Positions 8,698-17,730 of a stretch of 64,000 nucleotides of DNA are shown here, one piece after another. This DNA comes from Kiloniellaceae bacterium (GTDB taxonomy: Bacteria > Pseudomonadota > Alphaproteobacteria > Kiloniellales > J153). The notes beneath the pieces are model-generated. The model was not told the DNA's origin, ran no database searches, and was given only the letters and a program-made list of their open reading frames with translations. Each line of letters begins with the position of its first letter. Positions within the stretch are counted from its first letter, which is position 1. A program made the translations under genes and the position numbers. The stretch lies in assembly GCA_021776115.1 (NCBI GenBank), contig JAJFGN010000028.1, positions 62,001-126,000 of the forward strand, written 5' to 3'.

Positions 8698-10146
8698 TTG
8701 GCCTTGGAACACGGCGTGCAGGACCGAAATCTCTTCGATTCGGACCTGCAAAGGCGGGCAACATCGGTGTTCCTTGTGGCCTTGATCGGGCTCGAGCTTG
8801 TGGTCCTCTACACCGGCTCGCCCCTCGCACAGATCCTGGCGCGCGGCACGGCGCTCGGGTTCTATGCCGTCGCCATCACAGGCTTGGGATTGCGCGAACG
8901 CCTGCTTGTCACGGTTTGTCTGGGCTTGGTCGCCGCCCTGATCCTGGGCGGTGATTTCGCGGCTGCCTGGCGCGCCCTCGATCAAGCGGTCTTCTTGATC
9001 GCCTTCGTTCAGACCATGGGCCTGCTACGCGAGGCCGCGGTGCGCTCGGCCGCCATTCGCGAAGTCGGCGCCTATCTGACCCGCCAGCCGCCCAAGCGGC
9101 GCAACCTCGCGGTCCTGATCGGCGGTCATGCCTTCGGAGCCCTGCTTAATTTCGGTTCACTCAGCCTTCTGGCGCCACTAATTCAAAGCGGCGTCCGCGC
9201 CACCTCACCCGATCCGGAGATCGCCCGAATTCGGGAGCAGCGGCAGCTTTCCGCCCTGCTCCGCGGCTTTTCGTGGATCGTGGTCTGGGCCCCGACCACG
9301 GTCACGCAAGCCCTTCTGGCCGATACGCTTCCGGGGGCCGACGGCAGGGTCCTGGCCATCCTCGGCTTGGCGACGACCGCGCTGATGATAGGCCTTGCCT
9401 GGGGCGAGGATCACCTGGTCTGGCGGGCCACCGGCGCCCGCCTGCGGGCTAGCGGCCGCTTGAGTCAAGACAAACCGCGCCTGCCGCGCAGGGCGGCGCG
9501 AAACCTCGCTGGCGTGTGCGCCATGCTGGTCGGCAGCACGATCGCGGTTCGCTGGGCAGCCGGCGTATCGACCGTGTCCGCCCTGATGCTGACCGGGGTT
9601 GTTTGCCTCGTCCTCTGGACCTTGTTGCAACAGATGCCCCAGGGTCTCGCCACCGCCTTGAGGGGCACCGGCGAGGCGCTGAAAGACGTCGCATTGCGCG
9701 CGGTACCGAATGGCGCGCGTGAATGCGCGACGCTCGGTGCATCGGGGTTTATCGGTGTCGCGGCGGCGGCGCTGGCGCCGATCGACACCATCGCGTCCTG
9801 GTTGGCCGCCATGCAATTTGATCCGTCGCTGTTTCTAATCGCCTTGCCCATGATGGTGGTGCTTGCCGGCCAAATTGCCTTGAGCCCGATCATGATGGTC
9901 GTGTTCCTGGCCTCCATCGTCGCCAACCTCCCGGCGCCGCCGGCCGATGAAACGCTGATTGCCTTCGCGCTATCCTGCGGTTGGGCCATCACCATGACCG
10001 CCTCGCCCAATGCTGCCGGGGCGCTGATCATGGCGCGGGTCACGGGGCGGTCCCCCTACGAGCTGACCTGGCGCTGGAACCTGCGGTTTTCGCTGCTGGC
10101 CTTTGGCGTGCTGGCGGCCGTGTTCACTCTTCTGATGCGCGTATGA
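8698..10146 (+). CDS. Polytopic membrane protein, putative transporter
   Basis: About 482 aa with some ten or eleven hydrophobic segments spread over the whole length. Notable are GGHAFGALLNFGSLSLLAPL and GFSWIVVWAPTTVTQALL in the first half and ALPMMVVLAGQIALSP in the second, with a charged cytoplasmic stretch between. The layout recalls ion-transporter-superfamily carriers, but I do not recognise the family. The start is a TTG at 8698; a GTG at 8716 is an alternative. It lies divergent from the IclR regulator and upstream of the acyl-CoA synthetase, so it may import the acid that the ligase activates. Confidence 0.7.
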   Translation: MALEHGVQDRNLFDSDLQRRATSVFLVALIGLELVVLYTGSPLAQILARGTALGFYAVAITGLGLRERLLVTVCLGLVAALILGGDFAAAWRALDQAVFLIAFVQTMGLLREAAVRSAAIREVGAYLTRQPPKRRNLAVLIGGHAFGALLNFGSLSLLAPLIQSGVRATSPDPEIARIREQRQLSALLRGFSWIVVWAPTTVTQALLADTLPGADGRVLAILGLATTALMIGLAWGEDHLVWRATGARLRASGRLSQDKPRLPRRAARNLAGVCAMLVGSTIAVRWAAGVSTVSALMLTGVVCLVLWTLLQQMPQGLATALRGTGEALKDVALRAVPNGARECATLGASGFIGVAAAALAPIDTIASWLAAMQFDPSLFLIALPMMVVLAGQIALSPIMMVVFLASIVANLPAPPADETLIAFALSCGWAITMTASPNAAGALIMARVTGRSPYELTWRWNLRFSLLAFGVLAAVFTLLMRV

Positions 10147-10189
10147 TAGTTTCGTATCACAAAATTCGATTTCAATAGCGGAACATGAC

Positions 10190-11713
10190 GTGAGCAAAGA
10201 TGCACTTGTGAACTTGGCCGCCGCCCTGCCGCGCGACCGCTTCGCCTGGTGCGGCGACAGCATCGCCTACTGGGCGCGGCGCAGCCCGGATGTGGTGGCG
10301 ATTTCGGACCCCGAAGGGTCCCTGACCTACCACGCCTTAGACGAGGCGATCGGCGGGACGGCGGCGGCTTTGTCAGCGCACGGCCTTCGCGCCGGCGATC
10401 GTCTGCTCATCCTGTGCGAGAATTCAATTGCAGCGGCGCTCGCGATTTTCGCGGCGCAGCGGTTGCGCGCCTGGGCGGTTCCGCTCAACGCCCGGTTGTC
10501 GGCGCGCGAGGTCGACGCGATCGTCGAGCATTGCGGCCCTCGCCTGATCGTCACGACACAGGACGCGTCGCGCGAGGTGGAGGCACACGCGCCCTTCGGC
10601 GATTTCACCGCGAGCATCGTGGCGGGACCCGCGCCCCGCGCCCCTGAACCGGTATCAGGCGATCCCAAGGCCCAGGTGGCGGCGCTCATCTATACCACGG
10701 GCACGACCGGCAAACCCAAGGGTGTTATGCTAACTCACGACAACCTGATGTTCATCGCCGGCCGAAGTTCGGAGATGAGACGGTTGGCGCCGGCGGACCG
10801 AGTCTACGCCGTCCTACCGGTCAGCCACGTTTTCGGCCTGGCCTCGGTTCTGAACGGTACGTTGTATCAGGGCGCGAGACTCGATCTGGTGCCGCGCTTC
10901 GAGGCCGAGGCGGCGGCCCGCGCCTTCGCCGAGGACGGCATCACGATATTTCAGGGCGTCCCGCAGATGTATGCGCGCCTCGCCACCTTGGCCGAAGCCC
11001 GGGGCGGCTTACCGGCGCCTGCGTTGCGCTACATCTCGTCCGGCGGCGCGCCGCTCGACCTTGGGCTCAAGAACAGGGTCGAGGCACTGTGGGGCTTAGC
11101 GCTGCATAACGGCTATGGTTTAACCGAAACCTCGCCGACCGCGACCACGACCCTGATCGATGCCCCGGCCCAGGATCAAAGCACCGGCCCGGCGATCCCC
11201 GATGTCGAACTGCGCATTGCCCGGTCGGACGGCGCGCCGGCCGCGCCGGGGGAAGTCGGCGGGATCGAGGTTCGCGGCCGTCTGGTGATGAAGGGCTATT
11301 ACCGGGCGGCGGCGGAAACCGCGGCGGCGATAACCCCCGACGGTTTTCTCAAATCGGGCGATCTCGGGCGCTTGGACGCGCGCGGGCATCTGTATGTCGT
11401 GGGCCGGGCCAAGGAGCTTATCATCCGCTCTGGCTTCAACGTCTATCCGCCGGAGGTGGAGGGCGTACTGACGGCGTTCCCGGACGTCGCTGTCGCGGCG
11501 GTGCTCGGCCGCAAAACCAGCGACAGCAACGAAGAGGTTGTCGCCTTCCTGCAGCCCAAGCCGGGGCGTGAGATCGACCTGACGGAATTGCGCGCCCACT
11601 TGGCGGAGCGGCTGGCCCCCTACAAACGGCCGAGCGACTACCGCGTGATGAGTGACTTGCCGGTGGCGGCGACCGGCAAGCTTCTAAAGCACAAGCTTAG
11701 GGAACTTCTGTGA
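10190..11713 (+). CDS. AMP-forming acyl-CoA synthetase / ligase
   Basis: 507 aa, GTG start. The AMP-binding P-loop YTTGTTGKPKGVML is at about residues 168-181, followed by the YGLTETSPT motif, the KSGDLGRLD hinge and the late GRAKELIIRSGFNVYPPEVE motif. The catalytic lysine motif PVAATGKLLKHKL is at the C-terminus. It would activate a carboxylic acid to its CoA ester with ATP, entering the downstream beta-oxidation-type genes. Its 3' end overlaps the convergent TRAP permease gene by 17 bp. Confidence 0.92.
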   Translation: MSKDALVNLAAALPRDRFAWCGDSIAYWARRSPDVVAISDPEGSLTYHALDEAIGGTAAALSAHGLRAGDRLLILCENSIAAALAIFAAQRLRAWAVPLNARLSAREVDAIVEHCGPRLIVTTQDASREVEAHAPFGDFTASIVAGPAPRAPEPVSGDPKAQVAALIYTTGTTGKPKGVMLTHDNLMFIAGRSSEMRRLAPADRVYAVLPVSHVFGLASVLNGTLYQGARLDLVPRFEAEAAARAFAEDGITIFQGVPQMYARLATLAEARGGLPAPALRYISSGGAPLDLGLKNRVEALWGLALHNGYGLTETSPTATTTLIDAPAQDQSTGPAIPDVELRIARSDGAPAAPGEVGGIEVRGRLVMKGYYRAAAETAAAITPDGFLKSGDLGRLDARGHLYVVGRAKELIIRSGFNVYPPEVEGVLTAFPDVAVAAVLGRKTSDSNEEVVAFLQPKPGREIDLTELRAHLAERLAPYKRPSDYRVMSDLPVAATGKLLKHKLRELL

Positions 11714-13685
11714 CCCGTCGCCCGGCTTCTCGTTTCGCGCCGCGCCAGGCGTAAATCACGGGTGGCAGCGCCAAGACCAGACCGATAGCGCTGAGCGCCA
11801 GGTGCGAGAGCCCAGTCGCGCCGCCGCCAGGAAAGGCGAAACTCACGCCGGCAACAAATAGGACGATCCGCATGGCCCAGCCGGAGACGCTGTTGTCGAA
11901 ACCGCCGACAAAACTGAGATATCCCTGCAGTGAGCAGCTGATGAACCACACGCCAATCAAGGCGGTCAGCAAGACACTCATGACCTCGCCTGCGGGCGCT
12001 TCGCCGACCAGGGCCGGGTTAAGGACGAAAAAAAACGGCGCGATATAGATCACGCCGCCCAGACGCATCGCCTCCATCCCGGTTTTCAGCGCGCTTGTAT
12101 TCGCCATGGTCGCAGCGGCGAAGGCGCCCAGCGCGACCGGCGGCGTGATGTAGCTGACCATGCCCCAATAGAGAATGAAGAGATGCACGGCCAGGATGTT
12201 GAGGCCGGCCTGAACCAGGGCCGGCGCCAGAACCACGGCCAGAAAGATGTAGCAGGCCGTAACCGTCATCCCCATGCCGAAGATAAAGGCTGTGATCGCC
12301 CCCATCACGAGCAGCATGATGGTCGAACCGCCGGCCAGGAAGATCAGATCGTTGACCAGGGTGCCGGCCAAGCCGGTCGCCGAAAACGCGCCGACGATCA
12401 AACCGACCCCGATCAAAACGGCGACCAATTCCGCCAAGGCGCGCCCAACCGCGACGATTAAGTCCCCGGCCGCGCGCCACGTGAAGCGGTGCTTTTTCAG
12501 CATCTGATTGATTACCAGCAAGAGGCCGGTCGCATAAAACGGCGCGAGCGTATCCTGACGCAGCGCGACCATCATGAAGATGAGCAGCGCGAAGACGAAG
12601 AGGTACATCCAGCCGTCGCGCATCGCATCGCGCAGCGAGGGTATCTCGTGCCGCTCCAACCCCTTGAGGCCGCGCCGCGCGGCATAAGCGTCGATTTGCG
12701 CGAACAGGCCGAAGTAATAAAGCAGCGAAGGAATCGCGGCGGCGGCGGCGATCTCGATATAGGGGCGGGACAGGAACGAGGCCATGACGAAGGCAGTCGC
12801 GCCCATGATCGGCGGCATCAAGACACCGCCGGTCGAGGCGCAGGCCTCGGTCGCGGCGGCGTAGCGCGCAGAGAATCCGGTGCGCTTCATGGCCGGAATC
12901 GAAACCGCGCCGGTGGTCAGCACGTTGGAGATAACCGACCCCGACATGGAGCCCATGAAGCCGCTGGCGAAGATCGCGACCTTCGCCGCGCCGCCTCGGT
13001 AGCGGCCGACCAAGGCCAAGGCAAGATCGTTGAAGAACTGGCCGCCACCCGTGCGTTGAAGCACCGCACCGAACAATATGAACCCGATCACGAGATTGCC
13101 GAAAGCGCGCATCGGAATCCCGAAGGAACTCTCCGAAGAGATCATGTGATAGGGGATGGTGTCCCAGAACGGTTGCGTGAAACCGGATATCGGTCCGGGC
13201 AGCTTGTCGGCGAATGTCGGATAGAGCGAAAAGACGAAAACAATCACGAAGATCGTCCATCCGCCCGCGCGCCGCGTCGCCTCGAGAATGAGCAGCCACA
13301 TCAGAACCGACATCCAGCGCGCGGTCTCTGGCGGCGCGTATTCCCAACCCAAATCCAGGCTCACATCGGCGGTCCAAGCGAAGTACCCGGCGCCCACCAC
13401 CACCGCGAGGGCCAGAATCGCATCCCACCAGGGTACGCCGTCGCGCGGCCCCGGCGTGCCCCGGAAACACAAGAAAGTCAGTGCCAGGAAGATCCCCGCC
13501 AGCAAGTAGAGATAGCGTCCCTCCAGCACCACGACGCCGAAAAGCTGCAGGTTGAACAGTTGATGGATCGACAGCGCAATCGCGGCCAAAGTTCCGGCGA
13601 TGACGGCCGCGCGGGCCAGTTCGCCAATGTTCCGGCGGTTGCCCGCGTCTTCAACTGGGGGTTTCGGCATTGGGCCGTCGGTCAT
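11697..13685 (-). CDS. TRAP transporter fused permease (4TM/12TM type)
   Basis: 662 aa integral membrane protein combining the small (DctQ-like) and large (DctM-like) TRAP permease domains, as is usual for TAXI-type systems. The large domain is recognised by GSMSGSVISNVLTTGAVSIP and the adjoining segment ending GGVLMPPIMGATAFVMA, and by YWGMVSYITPPVALGAFAA towards the end. It would use an ion gradient to import a substrate delivered by the TAXI receptor encoded just upstream. It is separated from that gene by 146 bp containing a strong stem-loop. Confidence 0.93.
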   Translation of the reverse strand: MTDGPMPKPPVEDAGNRRNIGELARAAVIAGTLAAIALSIHQLFNLQLFGVVVLEGRYLYLLAGIFLALTFLCFRGTPGPRDGVPWWDAILALAVVVGAGYFAWTADVSLDLGWEYAPPETARWMSVLMWLLILEATRRAGGWTIFVIVFVFSLYPTFADKLPGPISGFTQPFWDTIPYHMISSESSFGIPMRAFGNLVIGFILFGAVLQRTGGGQFFNDLALALVGRYRGGAAKVAIFASGFMGSMSGSVISNVLTTGAVSIPAMKRTGFSARYAAATEACASTGGVLMPPIMGATAFVMASFLSRPYIEIAAAAAIPSLLYYFGLFAQIDAYAARRGLKGLERHEIPSLRDAMRDGWMYLFVFALLIFMMVALRQDTLAPFYATGLLLVINQMLKKHRFTWRAAGDLIVAVGRALAELVAVLIGVGLIVGAFSATGLAGTLVNDLIFLAGGSTIMLLVMGAITAFIFGMGMTVTACYIFLAVVLAPALVQAGLNILAVHLFILYWGMVSYITPPVALGAFAAATMANTSALKTGMEAMRLGGVIYIAPFFFVLNPALVGEAPAGEVMSVLLTALIGVWFISCSLQGYLSFVGGFDNSVSGWAMRIVLFVAGVSFAFPGGGATGLSHLALSAIGLVLALPPVIYAWRGAKREAGRRVTEVP

Positions 13686-13785
13686 GGCGCGCTTTCGAGC
13701 CGATGCTGCGAATTCTCGGCCAAAGCCGACTGCGGCGCATCCGGATTTCGAAACCAGAGGTCTTAAAGCTTGCTTTAGGCGGCGT

Positions 13786-13815
13786 CCGCGCCGGCCCCTT
13801 TAAGGGCCGGCGCGG
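13786..13815 (-). terminator. Stem-loop between TAXI receptor and TRAP permease genes
   Basis: Perfect 12-bp inverted repeat: CCGCGCCGGCCC at 13786-13797 and its complement at 13804-13815, with a 6-nt loop. It begins 16 nt beyond the receptor stop codon. No T-run follows on the transcribed strand, so it fits mRNA 3'-end stabilisation or processing better than efficient intrinsic termination. A second small inverted repeat (TAAAGC..GCTTTA) lies at 13764-13777. Confidence 0.6.
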
Positions 13816-13831
13816 CAACGCAAAAGGAAAC

Positions 13832-14986
13832 TTAGAACACCACCTCGAAACCGCCATCGGCCAGCGCCTTTCGCCGCGCCTCGCCCCAGGCTGCGTCCCA
13901 GGCATCGTCCGCGATGCTTTTGGCTTTCAGGGCGGCCCATGTGTCCGCCAAAGTCTTTTGCCGGGACAACAGGTGGTCATTGTTGGCTTGCGCCTTGTCG
14001 TTCCAGACGCCGACCTCCTTATAGTAACGAATCGCGCCGTCATGGAACGGAGCGACCCATTCGAAGTTCTGCTTGGCCAGGGCCCAGCCGCCAATGCCCG
14101 GCGCCTTGCCGTCATACTGGTCGAACAACTCCGCCATCGCCTTGGTCATGTTGTAGACCAAGTCCGCGTCCTGCGCCGCCATGGCGACCAGGACCGGGTA
14201 GGCGTAGCCGGCCCCTTCATAGGGCTCGCCGCCATCGATATTGGCGCCGACTCGGGCCATGTTAGGCGAGAAAAACGGCGCGATCGCCTGCATCCGCGCG
14301 ATACCTGCCGTGTCGTCATGGTGCACCGGCGGCCAGACCAGTCCGCGCGGCGAGGCCGCTGCCTCGTAGGCTTTACCGGAATTGGTCGAGGCGAAAGCCG
14401 CATCGACCTGATTATTGACCAGGCCTTTCCAGGAATCGCCAAAGCCGCCGAACTCGACCTTCACGACATCGTCCCAGGTCAAACCGGCGTAAGCGAGATA
14501 GGCCGTGGTATTGACGTTAAGCGCGGGCGCACCCTTGACCCAGGCCACACGCTTACCCTTGAGGTCCTTGTATTCCTTGACCCCGATATCGCCGGCCACG
14601 CCAACCGCGAGATTGATGGCCCCGCCGTTGTTGGCCGCCAACACGCGCACCGGCTGCGGTCCCCAATTCGGTTTCCCGAAGGCGAAGGCGCCTTCTTGCG
14701 CCATGAAAGACCCGCCCACGCCAGTGGCCGAGAACTGCACCTTTCCTTGACGCAACGGCTCCGTGCGCGCGATATCGTTCTTGCCGGGCAGGACGCGCAG
14801 ATCGACGCCAAGGGCGGCTTTCAGTGCCGAGCCAATCGCAACCGACTGATTGTATCCGGCCGATCCTGTCCCATAAGCGGTCCAGGCAATTTGTGACGGC
14901 AACTTGACCTCGGCGGCAAAGGCCTGTCCGGCCAGCGCGATCCCGGCCAAACCGGCCGTGGCGAGGAACTTGATCGATTTTAGCAT
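13832..14986 (-). CDS. TRAP transporter solute receptor, TAXI family
   Basis: Periplasmic receptor, 384 aa. A Sec signal peptide covers roughly residues 1-24, ending AGQAFA. The mature protein has TAXI-family features: WTAYGTGSAGYNQSVAIG near the start, LPGKNDIARTEPLRQGKVQFS, and LKGKRVAWVKGAPALN. TAXI receptors bind small organic acids and amino acids, but the substrate cannot be read from sequence. It is divergent from the ThDP enzyme gene, and a 21-bp palindrome sits in the intervening region. Confidence 0.92.
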   Translation of the reverse strand: MLKSIKFLATAGLAGIALAGQAFAAEVKLPSQIAWTAYGTGSAGYNQSVAIGSALKAALGVDLRVLPGKNDIARTEPLRQGKVQFSATGVGGSFMAQEGAFAFGKPNWGPQPVRVLAANNGGAINLAVGVAGDIGVKEYKDLKGKRVAWVKGAPALNVNTTAYLAYAGLTWDDVVKVEFGGFGDSWKGLVNNQVDAAFASTNSGKAYEAAASPRGLVWPPVHHDDTAGIARMQAIAPFFSPNMARVGANIDGGEPYEGAGYAYPVLVAMAAQDADLVYNMTKAMAELFDQYDGKAPGIGGWALAKQNFEWVAPFHDGAIRYYKEVGVWNDKAQANNDHLLSRQKTLADTWAALKAKSIADDAWDAAWGEARRKALADGGFEVVF

Positions 14987-15041
14987 TTCAGTCCTCCCGA
15001 AAAATTTTCATGGGCCCATGCCTTGGCCCTTCATTTTTGAA

Positions 15042-15062
15042 TTGCGAAACACTGTTTCGCAA
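15042..15062. promoter_or_regulatory. Perfect 21-bp palindrome, probable IclR-family operator
   Basis: Arms TTGCGAAACA (15042-15051) and TGTTTCGCAA (15053-15062) are exact complements around a single C. The GAAAC-N3-GTTTC core matches the style of sites bound by IclR-family regulators such as KdgR. It lies in the 150-bp divergent region between the TAXI receptor gene and the ThDP enzyme gene. A second, unrelated 12-bp palindrome, CATGGGCCCATG, is at 15009-15020. Confidence 0.6.
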
Positions 15063-15136
15063 AACAAGCTAGACCAAGATTTTCGCCCCGGCAAGCCGCC
15101 GGTAAGGAAACGGGACACCGAGGAAAGGAGCATAAC

Positions 15137-16792
15137 ATGGCGCGCGCGGCGGACGTCGTGGTCGAGTCGTTGCTGGCGCACGGCACCGACCGGATATTCT
15201 GTGTACCCGGAGAAAGCTATCTTGCGCTGCTGGATGCGCTGAGCGGCCGGCCCGAGATCGATGTCGTTGCCTGCCGCCACGAAGGCGGCGCCGGCTTCAT
15301 GGCCTTGGCCGACGCCAAGATGACCGGCCGGCCCGGGGTCGTCGCGGTTAGCCGGGGACCGGGGGCCACCAACGTCTCCATTGCCATACATTCGGCCGAA
15401 CAGGACGCGGTGCCCCTGATCGTGTTGATCGGTCAGGTCGCCCGCCAGGAGCGCGGGCGCGGCGCCTTTCAGGAGGTCGATTACGTCAAAACCTTCTCCG
15501 ACATGGCCAAGGCGGTGTGGGAGGTGCACGACGCGGCGCGCCTGAGCGAAACGGTCGCGCGCGCCTACCACGTGGCGCAACAGGGCACGCCCGGCGCCGT
15601 GGTGATTGCGCTGCCGGAAGACATGTTGAGCGACGACTGCGCCGATGCATCGGCGCCGGTGCTTCCGGTCGCCGGGAGCGCGCCCGGCGAGGCCGATCTG
15701 GACCAGGCCATGGACCTGCTGGCGCGCGCGCAGTCCCCGGTCTTGATTGCCGGCGGGGCGCTGAGCGACGGGGCGGGCCGAATGGCGCTGGCCCGCGCCG
15801 CCGAAGCCCACCATCTGCCGATCGCCCTGGCCTTCAAGCACCAGGAAATCTTCGACAACGCCTCGCCTCTGTTCGCGGGTTACCTGGGATTCAAGATCCC
15901 AAAGCCGCAGGTCGAGGCGATGGCCGGGGCGGATCTGGTGATCGCCGTCGGTACCCGCCTCGGCGATGTCCCGACCCAGGGCTACACTTTTCCCAGGGCG
16001 CCGCAGCCGGACCAGCCGCTGATCCATGTCTATCCGGACCCGGCAAAGGTCGGCGGCGTCTATCGTACCGATCTGGGCTTGGCCTGCGATCCCACGGCGT
16101 TTCTGAACGCGCTCGCCGCGCGCAACGCCGAAGTTAGCGGCGCGCGCCGGGCTTGGGCCGCACGGCTGAACCGCTCGGCGGTGGCCATGGCCGATTACAC
16201 GCCAGAGGAGCGGCCCGACGGGGTCGATTTCGGTGCCGTCGTCGCGCCCCTCGCGAGACAGGCGCCCCGCGAGTCGATTCTTGTGCTGGATGCCGGCAAT
16301 TTCTCGAGCTGGGTGCACCGGATCTGGCCCTGGGACGGCAGCCAGCTTTCTATTGGCGCGGTCGGCGGCGCCATGGGCCTGGGCGTGCCTGGCGCGGTCG
16401 CGGCCTGCCTGCGCCACCCTGGGCGCCCGGTCTTATGTTTCGTCGGCGACGGCGGCGTCCTGATGACCGGGAATGAATTGGCTACCGGCATGGCCAGGGG
16501 CGCGGCGCCCAAGATATTCGTTTCGAACAACGGTTCTTATGGGACCATTCGGCTGCATCAGGAACGCGACTACCCACACCGGAGCGTCGCGACCAATCTG
16601 ACCAATCCCGATTTCGCCGCTTGGGGCCGCGCCTTTGGAGCCGAGGGCCTGACGATTTCGCGCGCCGAAGACGCCGAAGACGTGGTCGCGCAAGCGCTGG
16701 CGTGCGAGCGCGCGGTCGTGGTCGACGTCCGCAGCAGCCTGGAGGCGATCTCAGCCTACACCACAGTTACCGAGCTGCGCCGCGGCCGCTAA
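15137..16792 (+). CDS. Thiamine diphosphate-dependent enzyme (acetolactate synthase-like)
   Basis: 551 aa, three-domain ThDP enzyme. The N-terminal PYR domain has the catalytic Glu in CRHEGGAGFMALADA (E49) and the SRGPGATN motif. A central DHS-like domain follows. The C-terminal domain carries the ThDP/Mg motif beginning GDGGVLMTGNEL and ending in VSNNGSYGTIR. The superfamily includes acetolactate synthase, sulfoacetaldehyde acetyltransferase and 2-hydroxyacyl-CoA lyase; sequence alone does not separate these. It is expressed divergently from the TAXI importer, so it may act on the imported acid or a derived 2-oxo or 2-hydroxyacyl intermediate. Confidence 0.9.
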   Translation: MARAADVVVESLLAHGTDRIFCVPGESYLALLDALSGRPEIDVVACRHEGGAGFMALADAKMTGRPGVVAVSRGPGATNVSIAIHSAEQDAVPLIVLIGQVARQERGRGAFQEVDYVKTFSDMAKAVWEVHDAARLSETVARAYHVAQQGTPGAVVIALPEDMLSDDCADASAPVLPVAGSAPGEADLDQAMDLLARAQSPVLIAGGALSDGAGRMALARAAEAHHLPIALAFKHQEIFDNASPLFAGYLGFKIPKPQVEAMAGADLVIAVGTRLGDVPTQGYTFPRAPQPDQPLIHVYPDPAKVGGVYRTDLGLACDPTAFLNALAARNAEVSGARRAWAARLNRSAVAMADYTPEERPDGVDFGAVVAPLARQAPRESILVLDAGNFSSWVHRIWPWDGSQLSIGAVGGAMGLGVPGAVAACLRHPGRPVLCFVGDGGVLMTGNELATGMARGAAPKIFVSNNGSYGTIRLHQERDYPHRSVATNLTNPDFAAWGRAFGAEGLTISRAEDAEDVVAQALACERAVVVDVRSSLEAISAYTTVTELRRGR

Positions 16793-16813
16793 ACCCCTAG
16801 AAGATTTTAGACT

Positions 16814-17593
16814 TCATGATCCCGTGAACTTCGGTTTTCGCTTCTCGATGAAGGCGGTCATACCCTCACGCCGGTCCTCGGTGGCGAAAAGAAGCTGAAA
16901 CGCCTTACGCTCCAGCGCCAAGCCGGATTCGAGCGACGCGCTTTCGCCATGCAGGATCGCTTCCTTGACGCTGGCGACCGCCAGCGGCGGCAGCTTGGCG
17001 ATGCCTTGCGCCATTTTCAGGGCGGTTTCCATCACCTCGGCGTCCGGCACAACCAGGCTGGCCAGGCCGATTTCATAGGCTTCGCAGCCGGAGATCGGCT
17101 TGCCGGTCAAGCACAAGCGCATGGCGTGGAACTTGCCGACCGCGCGGGTCAGCCGCTGGGTCCCGCCGGCGCCCGGCATGATGCCGACACGCACCTCCGG
17201 CTGGCCTAGTTGCGCGCCCTCGCCGACGATCAGAATGTCGCAGGTCATCGCCAGCTCCAACCCACCGCCCAGGGCATAGCCTCGAATGGCCGCGATAACC
17301 GGCTGGGGCGTGCGTGCGATGGTGGCCCAGTACCGCTCGGTCCGGCGTTTCATGATCTCAACGGTGTCGGACTCGACAAACTCCTTCAGATCGGCACCGG
17401 CCGCGAAGGCCGCGTCGTCGCCGGTCAACACGATGCAGCGGACGCCGGCATCGTCCTGTAAGGCCGCAAAGGCCTCGGCCAGGGCCTTGCGGGTCGCCAG
17501 ATTCAGCGCGTTGAGGGCTTCGGGCCGGGCGATGCGCACGATAGCGACACCGTCTGCACGCTTTTCCCAAACGACCGGCTCTTGATCCGACAT
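16814..17593 (-). CDS. Enoyl-CoA hydratase / crotonase
   Basis: 259 aa. Both catalytic glutamates of enoyl-CoA hydratases are present: GGGLELAMTCD (E113) and QPEVRVGIMPGAGG (E133). The oxyanion-hole segment AAGADLKEF is also present. An open frame runs 102 codons further upstream, but ATG 17593 has a clear ribosome-binding site (AGGGGAGAGG) and gives the standard family length. It is divergent from the 3-hydroxyacyl-CoA dehydrogenase gene and convergent with the ThDP enzyme gene. Confidence 0.93.
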   Translation of the reverse strand: MSDQEPVVWEKRADGVAIVRIARPEALNALNLATRKALAEAFAALQDDAGVRCIVLTGDDAAFAAGADLKEFVESDTVEIMKRRTERYWATIARTPQPVIAAIRGYALGGGLELAMTCDILIVGEGAQLGQPEVRVGIMPGAGGTQRLTRAVGKFHAMRLCLTGKPISGCEAYEIGLASLVVPDAEVMETALKMAQGIAKLPPLAVASVKEAILHGESASLESGLALERKAFQLLFATEDRREGMTAFIEKRKPKFTGS

Positions 17594-17626
17594 CTCGGTC
17601 CTCTCCCCTAAAATTGGTTTCGCCTG

Positions 17627-17643
17627 TCGAAAATGTGTTTCAT
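17627..17643. promoter_or_regulatory. Candidate IclR-family operator
   Basis: On the minus strand this reads ATGAAACACATTTTCGA. It shares the GAAACAC and TTTCG cores with the perfect palindrome at 15042-15062, with 14 of 21 positions identical over the full alignment. It lies between the divergent crotonase and 3-hydroxyacyl-CoA dehydrogenase genes, where a shared regulator would control both directions. Confidence 0.4.
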
Positions 17644-17730
17644 ATTCTAACTTAAGCGCGAGGCTATGACGCGCGCCAGGCCATGACAAAGTAAAATGCC
17701 GGGTGCAACAATCCAATGGGAGAAGGGAAG

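Noticed and set aside
12489-13766. Long plus-strand open frame (about 425 codons) antisense to the TRAP permease gene
   Set aside because: It is Arg/His/Gly/Gln-rich with no recognisable domain and lies wholly opposite a clear membrane transporter gene; it is an artefact of high GC.
13670-14896. Long plus-strand open frame (about 408 codons) opposite the TAXI receptor gene
   Set aside because: No domain or plausible start signal; the opposite strand has a signal peptide and full TAXI motifs.
15008-16417. Long minus-strand open frame opposite the ThDP enzyme gene
   Set aside because: Composition is typical of a GC-rich shadow frame, and the plus-strand gene has complete catalytic motifs.
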